Under the pieces are notes generated by a model. That model had not been told where the DNA came from and did not search any database. It saw only the letters and a program-made list of their open reading frames with translations. DNA of 64,000 bases. Origin: Oxyura jamaicensis. Taxonomy: Eukaryota > Chordata > Aves > Anseriformes > Anatidae. The position numbers and the translations under genes are program-made. Location of the stretch: positions 14,659,239-14,723,238 of the forward strand of contig NC_048903.1 in assembly GCF_011077185.1 (NCBI RefSeq), read 5' to 3'. Positions 50,101-61,488 of this stretch are shown here, piece after piece; the first letter of the stretch is position 1, and every line of letters begins with the position of its first letter.

Positions 50101-51086
50101 CAATCTTTGTTATTGCCACACCTTTGAGAATGAAATCAAGATAATCTTCACTACTCAGCCTTTTTACTATTTATATAAACATATCCAGATGTGTATAATT
50201 TGTAGAGTAGCTTGGCCCAAGGAAGTAAATTTCAACTGAAATTTTCAGGTAGTACTGGTATTTATTGAGTAAATAAACGTCAATAAAATGAATTTCATAT
50301 ACATAAAATTTTGTATAGAGTATAAGTAGTTTCTATGTTTATATAATAAGTACCACAAAACTAACTCATCAAAATTATATCAATGTTAATTAAAGTTGAT
50401 GCATTCAAATAGAACTTGCTAGAAAACAGAATCTCAGGCTCTTAGGCTTAAATGAGATAAAATAATTTTCTTATCTACTATGCTTAAAAATGGCAAACGT
50501 GATAATGGATGAAAAGCAAATGGAAGCTAGCAGTGCATGGCTTCCTTTTGAGAATAGTCAACAGCTGCTTGCAAAGGTTAGGGAAACTAGCATGGCTCTT
50601 GTGAAATAACAAAGAAGGACAGGAGATCTAAGAAGGGATTTCCAGATCCTTTATTTCTAGCACCAAGTCCTACAACCTGACAACAAAAATGTGCTTTATT
50701 TCTGCATGTCAGTCAGCAGCTGCCTGCTTTTTTTCCTGTTAAATAAATCCTCACCGCTTCTCTTTGCTGTTACTTGAGAACTGACAGATGAGTCATGTAT
50801 CATATCTGCATAGACAGTTTTCTTTGTCAACTTTTTAGTACAGTTCTTGAAGAGTGTTTTTCTAAACCTGCTGCTGTTTATTCCTTTCCAGTGGTGGCAG
50901 GTTGAGAAGGTAAATCCTATCAAGCTGTACGAGGAGAACAAAGTCATTGCTGGATTTTCTCTGTTGAATCTACTTTTCAAACAGAATCGAGGTGGCCTGA
51001 TCAAGAGCGTAATGGACAAACTTCTAAATCTATATAACAATAAGAAGATCAAGCCTGTGGTTGATTCATTATGGGCTTTGGAAGAG
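25932..51086 (+). CDS. VAT1L: VAT1L, VAT-1 homologue-like (coding exons 1-7, 3' partial)
   Basis: Joined model 25932-26161, 31051-31180, 34881-35096, 46701-46843, 47825-47928, 49209-49264, 50892-51086: 1074 nt, residues 1-358, against 419 in human. It belongs to the zinc-less quinone-oxidoreductase branch of the medium-chain dehydrogenase/reductase superfamily. The substrate is not established to my knowledge, and the close paralogue VAT1 is a vesicle and mitochondrial membrane-associated protein. The catalytic-domain start GELKIRVKACGLNFIDLMVR (residues about 67-86) and the nucleotide-binding loop HSAGGGVGQAVAQ (186-198) are intact, so a Rossmann fold is expected. A charged N-terminus, MAKEGAQRAEETEQMIEKE, is nearly identical to human. 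The last roughly 60 residues (usually acidic) are not found up to 64000. Confidence 0.95.
26192..26207. repeat. (GT)n microsatellite near VAT1L exon 1 donor
   Basis: Eight GT units about 30 bp inside VAT1L intron 1. With the minisatellite that follows, the start of this intron is highly repetitive. Confidence 0.85.
26258..26370 (+). repeat. About 21-bp minisatellite in VAT1L intron 1
   Basis: Four to six imperfect copies of a unit close to GCTGCCCCTTGGTTGTTTGGT, with substitutions and length variation (for example CCCCGTGG and TTGATGCTG versions). It starts roughly 100 bp after the exon 1 donor. Minisatellites of this kind are often polymorphic. Confidence 0.85.
26371..31050 (+). other. VAT1L: VAT1L intron 1, remainder
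   Basis: Non-coding sequence ending in a T/C-rich tract and TTTTACAG acceptor at 31050. It includes T-rich tracts near 26530 and 26620 and a TG/T-rich stretch at 29920-30000. No exon or repeat family identified. Confidence 0.75.
31051..31180 (+). CDS. VAT1L: VAT1L coding exon 2
   Basis: 130 nt. Its first base completes Cys77, then GLNFIDLMVRQGNIDNPPKT, PLVPGFECSGIVEALGDSVK and GFE, to residue 120. Donor GAG|GTAATA. Contains the GroES-like fold PGFECSGIV strand typical of MDR proteins. Near-identical to human. Confidence 0.97.
31181..34880 (+). other. VAT1L: VAT1L intron 2
   Basis: 3.7 kb AT-rich intron with GTAATA donor and TTTGTAG acceptor. Short open frames only; nothing further recognised. 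Confidence 0.8.
34881..35096 (+). CDS. VAT1L: VAT1L coding exon 3
   Basis: 216 nt, phase 0 at both ends, residues 121-192. Encodes IGDRVMAFVNYNAWAEVVCT, the segment with FSEAAAFPMNFVTAYMMLFE, and ends in HSAGGGV, the first half of the NADP-binding glycine loop. Donor GTG|GTAAGT is strong. Confidence 0.97.
35097..46700 (+). other. VAT1L: VAT1L intron 3
   Basis: 11.6 kb intron, the longest complete one here, with GTAAGT donor and TGCTTGCAG acceptor. It contains a pair of related segments at about 35368-35500 and 36052-36197, a T-run near 42530 and an (AAT)n stretch near 44857. No exon supported. Confidence 0.75.
35368..36197 (+). repeat. Diverged direct duplication in VAT1L intron 3
   Basis: Two direct copies of about 110-145 bp at roughly 35368-35500 and 36052-36197. 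Shared landmarks in order are AAAGAA, AAAGGA, TTCCCTGCAT / CTCCCTGCAT, an AATAATCCT / CATAATCCT block, CTTGCAGTA / TTTGCAGTA and TTGGAATACT. They could be two members of an unrecognised interspersed repeat or a local duplication. Confidence 0.75.
46701..46843 (+). CDS. VAT1L: VAT1L coding exon 4
   Basis: 143 nt, residues 193-239 plus two bases of Arg240. Starts GQAVAQLCSTIPNVTVFGTA, completing the nucleotide-binding loop begun in exon 3, and ends ADYVQEIK. Donor AAG|GTAATC. Confidence 0.96.
47079..47128. repeat. 25-bp tandem duplication
   Basis: TATAAGCAACATTTGCTTTG and its near-copy TATAAGCAAGATTTGCTTTG start 25 bp apart, with one mismatch in that block. Confidence 0.85.
47245..47290. repeat. 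23-bp tandem duplication
   Basis: AGTACTCAATTCAAGGTAAG and its near-copy AGTACTCAATCCAGAGTAAG start 23 bp apart, and both end in AAG. Confidence 0.85.
47825..47928 (+). CDS. VAT1L: VAT1L coding exon 5
   Basis: 104 nt. Completes Arg240, then ISTEGVDIVLDCLCGENTGK and GLSLLKPLGTYILY to the first base of Gly275. Donor ATG|GTGAGT. The VDIVLDCL strand and LKPLGTYILYG are hallmarks of the MDR cofactor domain. Confidence 0.97.
47929..49208 (+). other. VAT1L: VAT1L intron 5
   Basis: 1.3 kb intron containing an exact 31-bp tandem duplication at 48823-48884. The open frame that runs on past exon 5 is intronic read-through. Confidence 0.8.
48823..48884. repeat. Exact 31-bp tandem duplication
   Basis: Two identical adjacent units (48823-48853, 48854-48884) starting GACCAGTGCTATCTGAGAC. 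Identity implies a recent event or an assembly stutter. Confidence 0.9.
49209..49264 (+). CDS. VAT1L: VAT1L coding exon 6
   Basis: Short 56-nt exon with TTTTACAG acceptor and TCA|GTAAGT donor. Completes Gly275 and encodes SSNMVTGETKSFFSFAKS to residue 293, identical to human as remembered. Confidence 0.96.
49265..50891 (+). other. VAT1L: VAT1L intron 6
   Basis: 1.6 kb AT-rich intron with a TTTCCAG acceptor. No exon or repeat recognised. Confidence 0.8.
50892..51086 (+). CDS. VAT1L: VAT1L coding exon 7
   Basis: 195 nt, phase 0 at both ends, residues 294-358. Encodes WWQVEKVNPIKLYEENKVIA, GFSLLNLLFKQ and KKIKPVVDSLWALEE. Donor GAG|GTAGGA. The next exon should begin VKEAMQ by homology, but I do not find it in the remaining 12.9 kb. 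Confidence 0.97.
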
Positions 51087-54000
51087 GTAGGAGCAAAAAT
51101 TTATTTCCCTGTGTTGATTTTTTTGAATATACACATTTTTAGATTTAAAATTAATTCTAATAAGTTATTCACACATTTCTTCAGTAAATATTTCTGGAGT
51201 TCCAAATATTCTGTGCTACATTCTTGAAAATACTAATAAAAATGTGTTTTCTTTTTCAAGCTTAGAAAATTGTTCCTTTTTCCTAAGTGCATTAAACTTG
51301 TGACTAACTAGTGGCTGTGTCTGAACACATCAGCTTGTATTAGCATGCATCCATGAGGAAACAGTAATCATCAGATTCAACAAAATACAGTATTATTAAT
51401 GAATTATAGTTCTGAATGACCTGTGGTCAGGATTTGGAGGCCAACTTGTTGCTTATTCAAGTGGCACTAAAGAACCACCGCTGTGATGGATGCAGGTAAG
51501 ATACCTGGGCTGTGTGGTGGGACTTCACAGCCTGCGACAGTTCTTGGAGCAGGATGCATTGCAGGGTTCACTGGGGCTTCTAGGTACCTGGGCCAGGTTT
51601 GATGGCAGGAAGGTGTGCGCTGCCTCAGGTCATGCTGGTGAAGGAACTGTAAGTAACTTCATCCTATCACTACAGCTGTCCCTAGCGTACTTCAACATGG
51701 CACTTCTTGTGGTACAGGAGATGCAGGTGGTCTAGCACTATGTGGACTCTGTTTGTTCCTCTCCAGCAAAATGGAAAGGAATGACACTCACCAGGAAGCC
51801 ATTATCTGTGTCTTCCACAAGGAATCTCTTCTGTTTCTCTAAAATGTCTACCTGAGGCTGCACTCTCACTAATGGCAAGTAAATAACACCTTGGCCTTAC
51901 CAGCCCATGGCATGGGAGTGGCATTCAGCTGTTTGGTAATTATCACCAAATGCAAGTCTAACTTCAGGGAAATCAGATGTTGTGATAAAGAGCAGCTGGC
52001 TCAGGCAGGACAAAATTGCTCTGTTCCTGTCAAAGGGAGAGTGCTTTGAAGAACAGTGTAAAATAGGACTGTGTTCACATGTAGGTTTTTGATGTTTTCT
52101 TATATTTGCTTATTAAATAACCTTACAAAGTGTTTTAAAAATTTTAATGGTGCAAGGCTGGCATTCTACTATTTTTTTGTTTAGGTATTTTTCAGGTATT
52201 AGTAAGAAAAGGATCATTAAAATAGTAATGGTGTCCTTGATCAAGATATTTTGGGCTCAAACATGAAAAATTATACATGGCAGGCCAATCTTAATTGTCA
52301 TCACGATGGGAATTTTCTGGGAGACTTTTGTTTGATAACATTTCATCTAACATTTGGCAGTAACATGCACCATTCCTACCATTAGATTGCGAAATGTGTA
52401 AATACATCTGTTAAAGAGTGCAGTCTACAAAACTACAACTCATTTTTCACGCCCGCTCATTTTTCATGAGCTGTCTGGCAATTTACAAAGGAAATTACTA
52501 GCTAGTATCTTCAGGGAGTAACAGTGCCAGAGGTGTCCTCAATTGATTGCAAAGTATTACCGAATTATTATTCATTCCGGGCATTATCATTCTGGGGATA
52601 TATTTTTGTGGGTATGGAAATAACTTAGGTCAGACTCTCAAGATAAAGATAATATGATGCGCAGACAAATGTGTCATAGCTGAGGACTAAAAGGAACCAG
52701 ACGTAGGAAAGGTTGGTATATATTTTTGTTCTGTTTTGAGGGATCTGTTTATTTATTATTTAACTCCATAGCTGTATATCCTCCTACCTTCAGTTTGGTA
52801 TTTGGTTCCTTTTCGTTTCCTAATGAATAAGCCTGATTTTCTTGAACTGTCCACTTTTGTTTGACTGTTCTCAGGCTTGTTCATTAGACAGTAAATCAAT
52901 ATGACCAATTTTTACCACTGCTGTTTCCTGAGGAAATTTCCTTACCCTCACAAGCATTGAGAATAATTATGCTTGACTAGAGAGCGGCAGAAATGTGTAC
53001 TCCCTGCATGACATTGGAAAAGGAATGATTTGAATAGTTTTCTCTGGCAGAATGTCACTCTCTTCAAAGGCTCACAGGAGAGTCATTTGTCCTCTGACTA
53101 GAAACTGTCTACATACTTTCTGCAGGATTACACAGTTTAAGTTTGTAAGATTGTGCTGATTATAGAATACTGTAATTGCATTGAGATTTTGCATTTTAAC
53201 GTGTTTCAAGTGGCAGTAATATGAGGTATAGAGAATGTTACTAGCTTCCCATTTCTCTATCAAGTTGTAGAGTACATGAAGTGATGACTAGGTGATTGCC
53301 AATTAATATTCAAGTTGATGTTTGAGAATTGTTACGTAGACTTAGCTTGATACTGCTGCCATTGACACAGACAAATCTTGGTTGTTCAGTGAGATCATTC
53401 TAATTAGGATATGATCCCTTCTAGTGTTTCTGTTTCAGGGCCCTATCCAAAAGCTATGGAGGTCAATCAAAGGACTCCTAGTTTCATTGGCCTTTGTTTT
53501 AGGATGAGGATTAACATGCCTTTTCAGTATAGTCTGCTTAAATAAGTTTAGCAATTGACTGAAGGGAGCATGGGACAGAGCTCATTCTGGATGGAATTGG
53601 AAGTGACTTAATTTTCTTCTGTGCTCCAGATTATTGCTGACGCAGGGGAGATCAGGTTCTGGAGTATTGCCTACTCCTGTGGAGTAAAAATATTTGCACT
53701 ATTTGTACTATCAGTTTGTGTTGGTTTAGAAAGGTTTTTTTTATATCAAATTTATATCCATAAAACCTATGAAGAAAAGTGTTAAGTAGGCCACTAGGGC
53801 CATTTTATGATGTTAATGCAAGAAAGATCTAACTAAGAAAAATGGTGACAAAATCCACAGATATTTTCTAATGGAAATCTAACAGGAATTACTCATCATG
53901 AGATGAACAAAGTCATATAATAAACCAGCTACCGTGGAGAAGTCTCGCTGTTTTGCAGTTATTTCTTTATAAGGTCAAGTGTTTAAAAAGACTTGATAAT

Positions 54001-54924
54001 TTATAGACAGTGCATACTTAAAATACTGTTGTGTAGTAAAACGTTGATTGTCTGGTAAGATTGCATTTCAGTAGAAATAGCAAAGTTTAAAACAGTGTTA
54101 GTATTCAGTGCATACTTGTTGAGATTTGCAGTTGTTTCTTTTATCAGTAACTCCATATCTAACCTTTAATTTGCAGTTAGTCACTTGTCTTTGTTCTGAT
54201 CAATTTGTAGTGTGTATTTATGAATTAGCGTTCTCCTGAGGATCTCTGAGTCTTCAGCTCCACGCATTAGGTTATTCCAGATTATTAAGCAGAATAGAAA
54301 TTGAAGGTTCTTATAAAAAACCTGTTGTATTGAATAACTATGTTCATATTACACTTTTCTATTAAAATTCTGTTTTCTCTGTTGTTTTGTTTGTTTGTTT
54401 GTTTATTTTTTGTAGTTGTAAAAGAAAATACATAATCAAGGTAGAAAAAGGTTGTAGAGATAGAAGGTATAAGCACTTCATCTAGGTGACTTAGAGCAGT
54501 TAAAAGTAGCACTGATAACATGTAAAACAAAACTGCCAAGAATTCTTGCACATGAACTGCCAGTCAAGAAAGTGACAGTGCAAAATATGCACCATGTTTT
54601 CCTACTATCCATAGGCCCCTTTCCCTCACACTGGGCTACCTGCTTGAAAAATGACTCTTTCAGTGTGTCAGAAAGTATTCAGATCTGGGCTATTTTGGTG
54701 CATATGGGTGAACAGTGAGATTATGGAAAAACATCTTTGTTACAGATTGGTTTTGTGTACCAAAGAATTCATTGCATTATTCTGTCTGAAATGATTTAAA
54801 GGAGTGTGCTGTTTATATAGTAATAAAGGCATCAAAGACTTGTATGGCTTTAGGGTCCGTAAGAATCATGATAAGCCTGAAACCTATGGTATGGGGTGAG
54901 TACTTAGTCACTTCATTTTTTTTC

Positions 54925-54955
<31 letters not shown>

Positions 54956-57762
54956 AGAGGATAATCTGACTATATTACTAGACCAGGCTGGTACCTGGCA
55001 GAAGGCACTGAATGTTACTCTGTGTCATTGGTTTGTAGTGGTAATATACTAAAGTCTTCAGTAACTCGTTAGGTAGCAAATAGTAGTGCAACAACCATAG
55101 CTCAGGCCTAGGAGTTTACTTTGGCACTCAGCTGTGATTGAAATCAGCGGAATCAAGGCACTGCATGCCTTTATGGATCAGCATCCACAGACTCTGATTC
55201 CTGTGCCTCATGGTCACTGCACAGAATGTTTTTGAGCGGAAGGGGGCACATTAATTTAGTTCGTAAGGATCACTGCACTATCAGCCTCACTTTTTTTTTT
55301 TTTTTTTTAATCCTGAATCATTATAAGGTCTAGCTAGCTGTAAATATATATATTTTTATATATGAGATTCCTTTATCTTGAAGCCAGAGCTTTTCTCTGT
55401 AGTAAATTACTAAGACAAAATCAAGCAGTGTTTAAGAACCTAAACCTGAAGGGAATGCAGTGCAACTGATCATGATGTAGTATCATTACAGAATACCTGC
55501 TGATACCATATTTTCCTTTAAAGAATAATTTTCCTCATATGTTTTTGTTTTCACATACTTTCCATTCTCTGCATTAGCTTTCAATGTTACTGGCATGCAA
55601 AGGAAAACAGTAGAAACCTTACATCTAATATCACAGTTTTACCAAGTTGTGAGGTGAGAAAGAGGACAAAAGAACACTTTCATATGGAACTCATACTATG
55701 TTTGTTGGGGTGGTGGTGGTGCACAATATGTCTGTTTTTAGCACTGCCCTCTGGCTTCAAAGGATTCAGGTATTGTAAATCTCTTTTTCTACTGCACACA
55801 TCCTCTGGCATAAATTACAATGCATGCTTTTAGATATCAATGTTATTCTAGGACAAAAAAAAAATCTGTAACCCGTGCTAGCAGGAGGAGTGATACCCTT
55901 CACCTTCCTCTCAAAACCAGAGTCTGGAATTTAATCAAAAGCTAGTCATGCCTTTTATGCATCAGTGTAGTAAGACAGAGAGAAAACTGACCCATTAGTT
56001 ACTTTTAACATGTTAAGAGGATAATCTGATAATATCAGATCAGGCTGCCACCTTGTTGTAGATACTAAATGCCATCTTGTGCTTTCCTTTTTTTTTGTGA
56101 TGACAGTATAATAGTGGCTTGTGCAGTCTTTTTTTTTTTTTTTTTCCTTTTCTATGCTAGATGAAAACAAATTCTTCACCTGAAGTAACTACACCTTCTG
56201 TTCTGCCAGTAGCATTTACAAATATAGCATTTACATCCTCCTTTTTTTCTTCAAGGTATGCAAAGTAATCTAGAGTAATATGATAAAAGTGAAAGTTCAT
56301 TAATAACCAAAGCATTAACACACCACAAAATAAACAAAAGGATCAGTCTTCCATAAGCATAAAACAACTTTTTTTTCAGTATTATGTCAGAGAAAGAGGA
56401 AAACTAATTCTGTGAATACTCCCACGAACATATCAATGTCTCCTTTTCTGTGATTGTTTCTCTAGCATTAGAACGCACAAAGTCTGTTTGCTCTGATACC
56501 AACAGTATTTCTTTGATGGTACTTCAATTGCAGTTTTTCATGAACTGCTTTCCTGGTGTACAGATATCAGCTGTGCATGTATAGCGAGTGGCCTGTGATA
56601 CTGGCACAGATCGTTGTTCTTCCTATCTATGAGATTCTGTACCCTTTCACTGTATAAAGTAAACATTCATATATCAAAGTAAAGGTAGGTGATTTATCTG
56701 CACATCACCATTGCTTCTCTGTACAAACAAATCCAACACAACAAGTTTAATACAGGCTTCATGCACGTATCAGATCTTGCAAGGAGCTAAGTTGCACTGT
56801 TGCAGTAAGTTTAAAAATATAAATGAGAGAAAAGCACACTGAGAAGGAAAATGTGAATTACTGAGGGCAGCTTACTTCTGTGTTGATGACTGAATTATGC
56901 ACAGTTAACGACCAAATTTTAAAAGTTAGGATAAGGGAAAGCTATTCCACTTAAACTTTACTTCAGTAGCATTAAGTGTAATGAGCACAAGTTCTAAATG
57001 AATGAAAATGGAGCCATGAATAAGGTGATTTTTAATAAAGAGTCTGCAAATAATTTTTTCCCAAGATGCTTATCTTAAGTAAATATTAATTAAAACTCCA
57101 AGTAATTTCAGTGCAATATGCATATAGGAGTACAATGTACCTTGGAGGAAAATATATACCTTGAAAGTACTGGGTAAAGGTAGTAAGGTACTGTTTTTTT
57201 TGTTTTGTTTTATTTTCCTCTCAAACATTGTGCATACCTGATCACGGAATTCTTGCTGCTCTTATGTGAATTATGAAGTTCTTACCAAATGCCTGTAACA
57301 TTTCATTTAGATTTCTTCCCACTTAGTGCTGGTTAATAGGACTTCATATTACTTCATAATTTATTCTGCCCTTTCTAGCTTTTATCATTAAGTGACAACA
57401 TAACCCAGTATTCTATTTGGCTTTATATGCTGTTGATAGCAACGTAACATGACTATGATTTTATTAGAAGAGTGAGATAGAAAGAAGCAAGACAAGACTT
57501 AGATATGGGTCCATAATAACGCCTCAGATACATGACATTAGCTGTGATTAGCACAAAATCAGGTTGGGTAAATGAGCTGTTTTAGGAAACTCATACTTCA
57601 CTTGTCAAGTCAGTTAAATATGTAAGCAGAAGTCAATTATTTTCAATTGCTATATATTATTCATAAACTGCATGAAATTCAAGCTACATGAATGGAATCT
57701 AATTAAACAAGTCATCTATTTTATTTCATTGCTTTCTTTTCTTTTTTTTTTTTTCTTTACAG

Positions 57763-57816
57763 CTTCTGAAATTGTCTGCATTGTCTAGCCTGCCAGTTGA
57801 ATACCTGTGTGTATAA
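57763..57816 (+). other. Candidate alternative terminal exon in VAT1L intron 7
   Basis: A long, strong polypyrimidine tract and TTTACAG precede an open stretch which, spliced in phase 0 from VAT1L exon 7, would add LLKLSALSSLPVEYLCV and stop. No clear AATAAA follows. Supported only by the acceptor; a decoy acceptor is at least as likely. Confidence 0.12.
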
Positions 57817-60800
57817 ACAAGCGATTTTGCCTTCTAGAGTCTTCAGAATATTGCTTTATGCATGCAGAGAATATTCATACTAGACTATTCTTTAGATAGA
57901 TAACAAAAGATGTATGATGCATATCTTCATTTCTCTGAGGTCATGTAGTATGTTAGTGGAAAGATCAGCTTGAATTCTTCAAGTTCTGTCCTTTAACAAC
58001 CAAGCCCCTGGGCTGTGTCTCAGCATCACGGAGAGCCTTTGTGATTCAAAGCATTTGTTGGGGCTCCAATCTCAGAATTCTACCAAATCGCTGTCAGCGG
58101 TTTAGTTTCAGGAAAACCAGATCTTAATGTTTTGGAATGAAGTAGCAGACATGGAGAAGTATTTTGGCAATACTTCTGATGAACATAGGTTCTAACCTTT
58201 GTCACAGCAATATTTGAACACCGAATCACAGTAGTGTGAGACTGAAACACTTTCAATTAACATAAACACAGCCTGCAGCTACAACACTTTTCTAATCTAC
58301 TTGGTAAGTGCTGTGCTAAGAATTAATTAGTTATGGAGATACAGAGGCTGAAAATACTTTTCTAGAAGCCATGAGACACTGGAAATTGAAAGTACAGTGG
58401 TGAGTCATGATACGTGTTTTTGGGTCAGGACAGATTGTCATTTCTGTTTGCCCTTGTGTGCCACAGAGATAATAGCTTGCTGTAACTGCAGGCCGAAGGA
58501 AAACAACATGTAGACTCAGTTCCTGATGGATAATGTGAGGGAGGGAAAAAAAAAAAAAACACTCAGAGGAAAATAACATAGGAAGCATTGATAGATTCCG
58601 CCGAAGAAAATGTGCACTATTAAAGATAAACTAGTCACATGCTTCCAGTTAATTAAATTAGAAACAGGAGATTGTATACGGGTTAAACTAGTTTGTCACT
58701 TATTTGAGAAAATAAGAACAAACCTGTTAAATGGAGCAAGCTGCTGATTAATTATTGTGAAGAAGCAATATTTTACAAGAGTAGTCTGCTTACTGAAATA
58801 CATTAGCTGGCTTTAAAATAATAAATTGGCACACATTCCCTGTGTATTAAACTGACATATTGTACCCTTGCAAGGAAATAATGAGAGTCCTAGTAGAGGA
58901 GAGCTTTACCAAAGCAGAGTGGATATATTTAGACATCAAGGACAGAACTATGAGAGAGAAGAGTATTATTTCTTCTGTATTTATCTTGAGTGTTTGACTC
59001 AAACATGTTTGCTTTACAATTCACTTTTACTGTCTGTGTCATAGAATTTAAGCTATTCTCAAGAGTCAAGAAAACAGGGTTTCATGGAGGCTTTTTCCTA
59101 TTTGAAAACAATTTCTGGATTTTTTAATTTATGAAGTATTAGCAAACAAAAGCTGCATGTTTTATACCCTGATCTAAACATGCACTGCAATCCATTCCCT
59201 TTTATTTCTACTCAATAATGGCAATGGAACATCTGCCTGCCTTCTCTTACAAAAAGGTTGATTAAATATATGCCAATACATTACATCCACCAGTAGAAAT
59301 AATTTTAAATGGAATCTCATTTTAAGTTTTCTTTATCTCCTGCTCTGTAGAGTTGGTAATACCAACTCAGTGAGTGTTTTCTGTCACTCAGAGAACTGAC
59401 TGTTGGATGCCATGGATGAAAAACTAAGTAAAAAGCACATACAAAGGGAAAAATATTAGACACTAAGTTTTCAGAGGCACATTCAGATGCTGTATCATTC
59501 TTGTGTTGTACAGTGTTAGTGTGTTTAGTTTAAGCCTCAAAGCCTATGAATGGAACCTAGGATTTTTCTATGTGTCAGAAAATTCCACTCACGCTTCTTT
59601 GTTAATTAGTTCAGAAAGCAAGCTCTCAGTTGTTCAAGTTGAACTGGCATGGACTGCTACTCTGAGAAATTCAGCTTTTCTCCCAGAGTATCATGAAGGA
59701 GCAATCTGATGTTTGTGTGAAGGTTTATTAGTGATTGTTTTCATTCTCTTGGAAAATTTTTGGTCTCTGTTCAAATGTTTGAAAAGTCTGTTTTCCCAGG
59801 TGATAAGGATTTTTTTAAAAACAAAACAACAAAAAATGAGTTAGAAACACTGAAGTCTAGTTGGTGACGTTGAGAGAGCTGAGAGATGTCATCTTTATTA
59901 GTCTGGCACAACATAAAATACAAATAATTCAGTCTTCCCTTGCCTTTGAAACCTTCCCATTTTCAGACTAGGAAGAGAATCCCTGATGATTTCTCATGAG
60001 GTTTGGGCCTCTGATTTGCAATAGATCAGACTAGGTTTTTTGTTTGTTTTTGTTGTTTATTTTCCTATAATCTATGAGTCTAATACTTGATTGATTAAAG
60101 AATGCCTAGAAAGCTATCCAAGGATAGATAAAAAAGTCTCAATAGGGAGTGGGAGATAAGATTAAAAATACCTCTTTATATTTAAAGGTACTAGTCCACT
60201 ATGTCTGAAAGATGCTACATTGCCAGCAGTGGTCCCTGTGGCCATTTTCCATGGCTGATAGTGACCAGAAAGATAAATAGAGCAGAAGAGAATGAAACGA
60301 TTTGTGAGACTGCAAAATTACTACGGTGAGAAACATCAGTAGATAATACGCTTTCTGCATTTCATTGTATTTTAGCTCACATTTTTCTGATTTTGTTCTT
60401 TTTTATTATTATTTGGATGCTTGGCCTATAAAGAGATAAGGTAAACATAACCTTTTAGCTGTAGTAGAGGATGTTTAGCTGTCAGTAGACATACAAAATG
60501 CTGGTAATAGAAATGAATTAGGTATTTTTGGTTTTAGAAATGTCTTTCTAAAGGGAACATTCTAGCTTTTCTTCTAGGATCTGTTTATTAGTGTATCTGT
60601 GTAATAGTAGCTAAAGAAAAATTATTTCCATCAGCAAAACCAAATTTTTAAATAACCTTATGCTAGCAAACAACAATCATTAATCAAGATGAGCATTCTC
60701 ACCTAATGAAAATGGCTCATAAATTCTTTTCAGTCATTTTAAACAAGGACAAGTTTTAAAAGCAACATTACTCTTGGGCTTAAAGACATCTCTTAGAATA

Positions 60801-61258
60801 ATATAATCCAATGCTAATGTTATAATTGAGAGTTTTATTTGGTATTACAGTTTCATAATGATATTACTACTCACAACAGATAATGATATAAATTAACGCC
60901 AAGGGAGCAAAGCAGATGTATTGTTGATACTAAAAGGTTTCCATATAAATAGCTTGCTGTGAGTGATTAAACACAAAGATATTTTGTAGGGCAAATCCAT
61001 ATATTATGCTCACTGACTTAAAGAAAATCATACTAAAAGGAAGCAGCATAATATAAGATTGTCAACTGAGCAACTGACTTTCAGCAGTTCTGATTTTACT
61101 GAATATGCTGGTTTGAATATCAATGTTCAGTTTCTGAAGGTGGCATTAAAGTGCATGCATTTGAAAATGTAGACCATATGTGTAAGAAATTAGGCCTCAG
61201 GTCATCACAGGCAACTCCAAATACTTATGTCCATTTGGTTTAGTATAATAAAGTACAG

Positions 61259-61488
61259 TTTAGTATAAAAAAATTCCCTACCATTAAAAAAAATTAGTAT
61301 AAAAATATAAAAAAATAAAAAATTTAGTATAAATTTTATAAATTTATTTATTTATTTTTATTTATTTATTTTTATATATATTTTATTTATATATATATAT
61401 ATTTATATATATAATTTTTATAAATTTATTTTAAATTTTAAATTTTATTAGTATAAAAAAATTTAGTATAAAAAAATTCCCTACCATT
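61259..61488. repeat. AT-rich block flanked by 27-bp direct repeats
   Basis: An identical 27-bp sequence (core TTCCCTACCATT preceded by TTTAGTAT and A7) lies at 61259-61285 and 61462-61488. Between them are about 176 bp of nearly pure A/T made of TTTA, TATA and AAATTT units with strong self-complementarity, likely to form hairpins. Confidence 0.85.
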
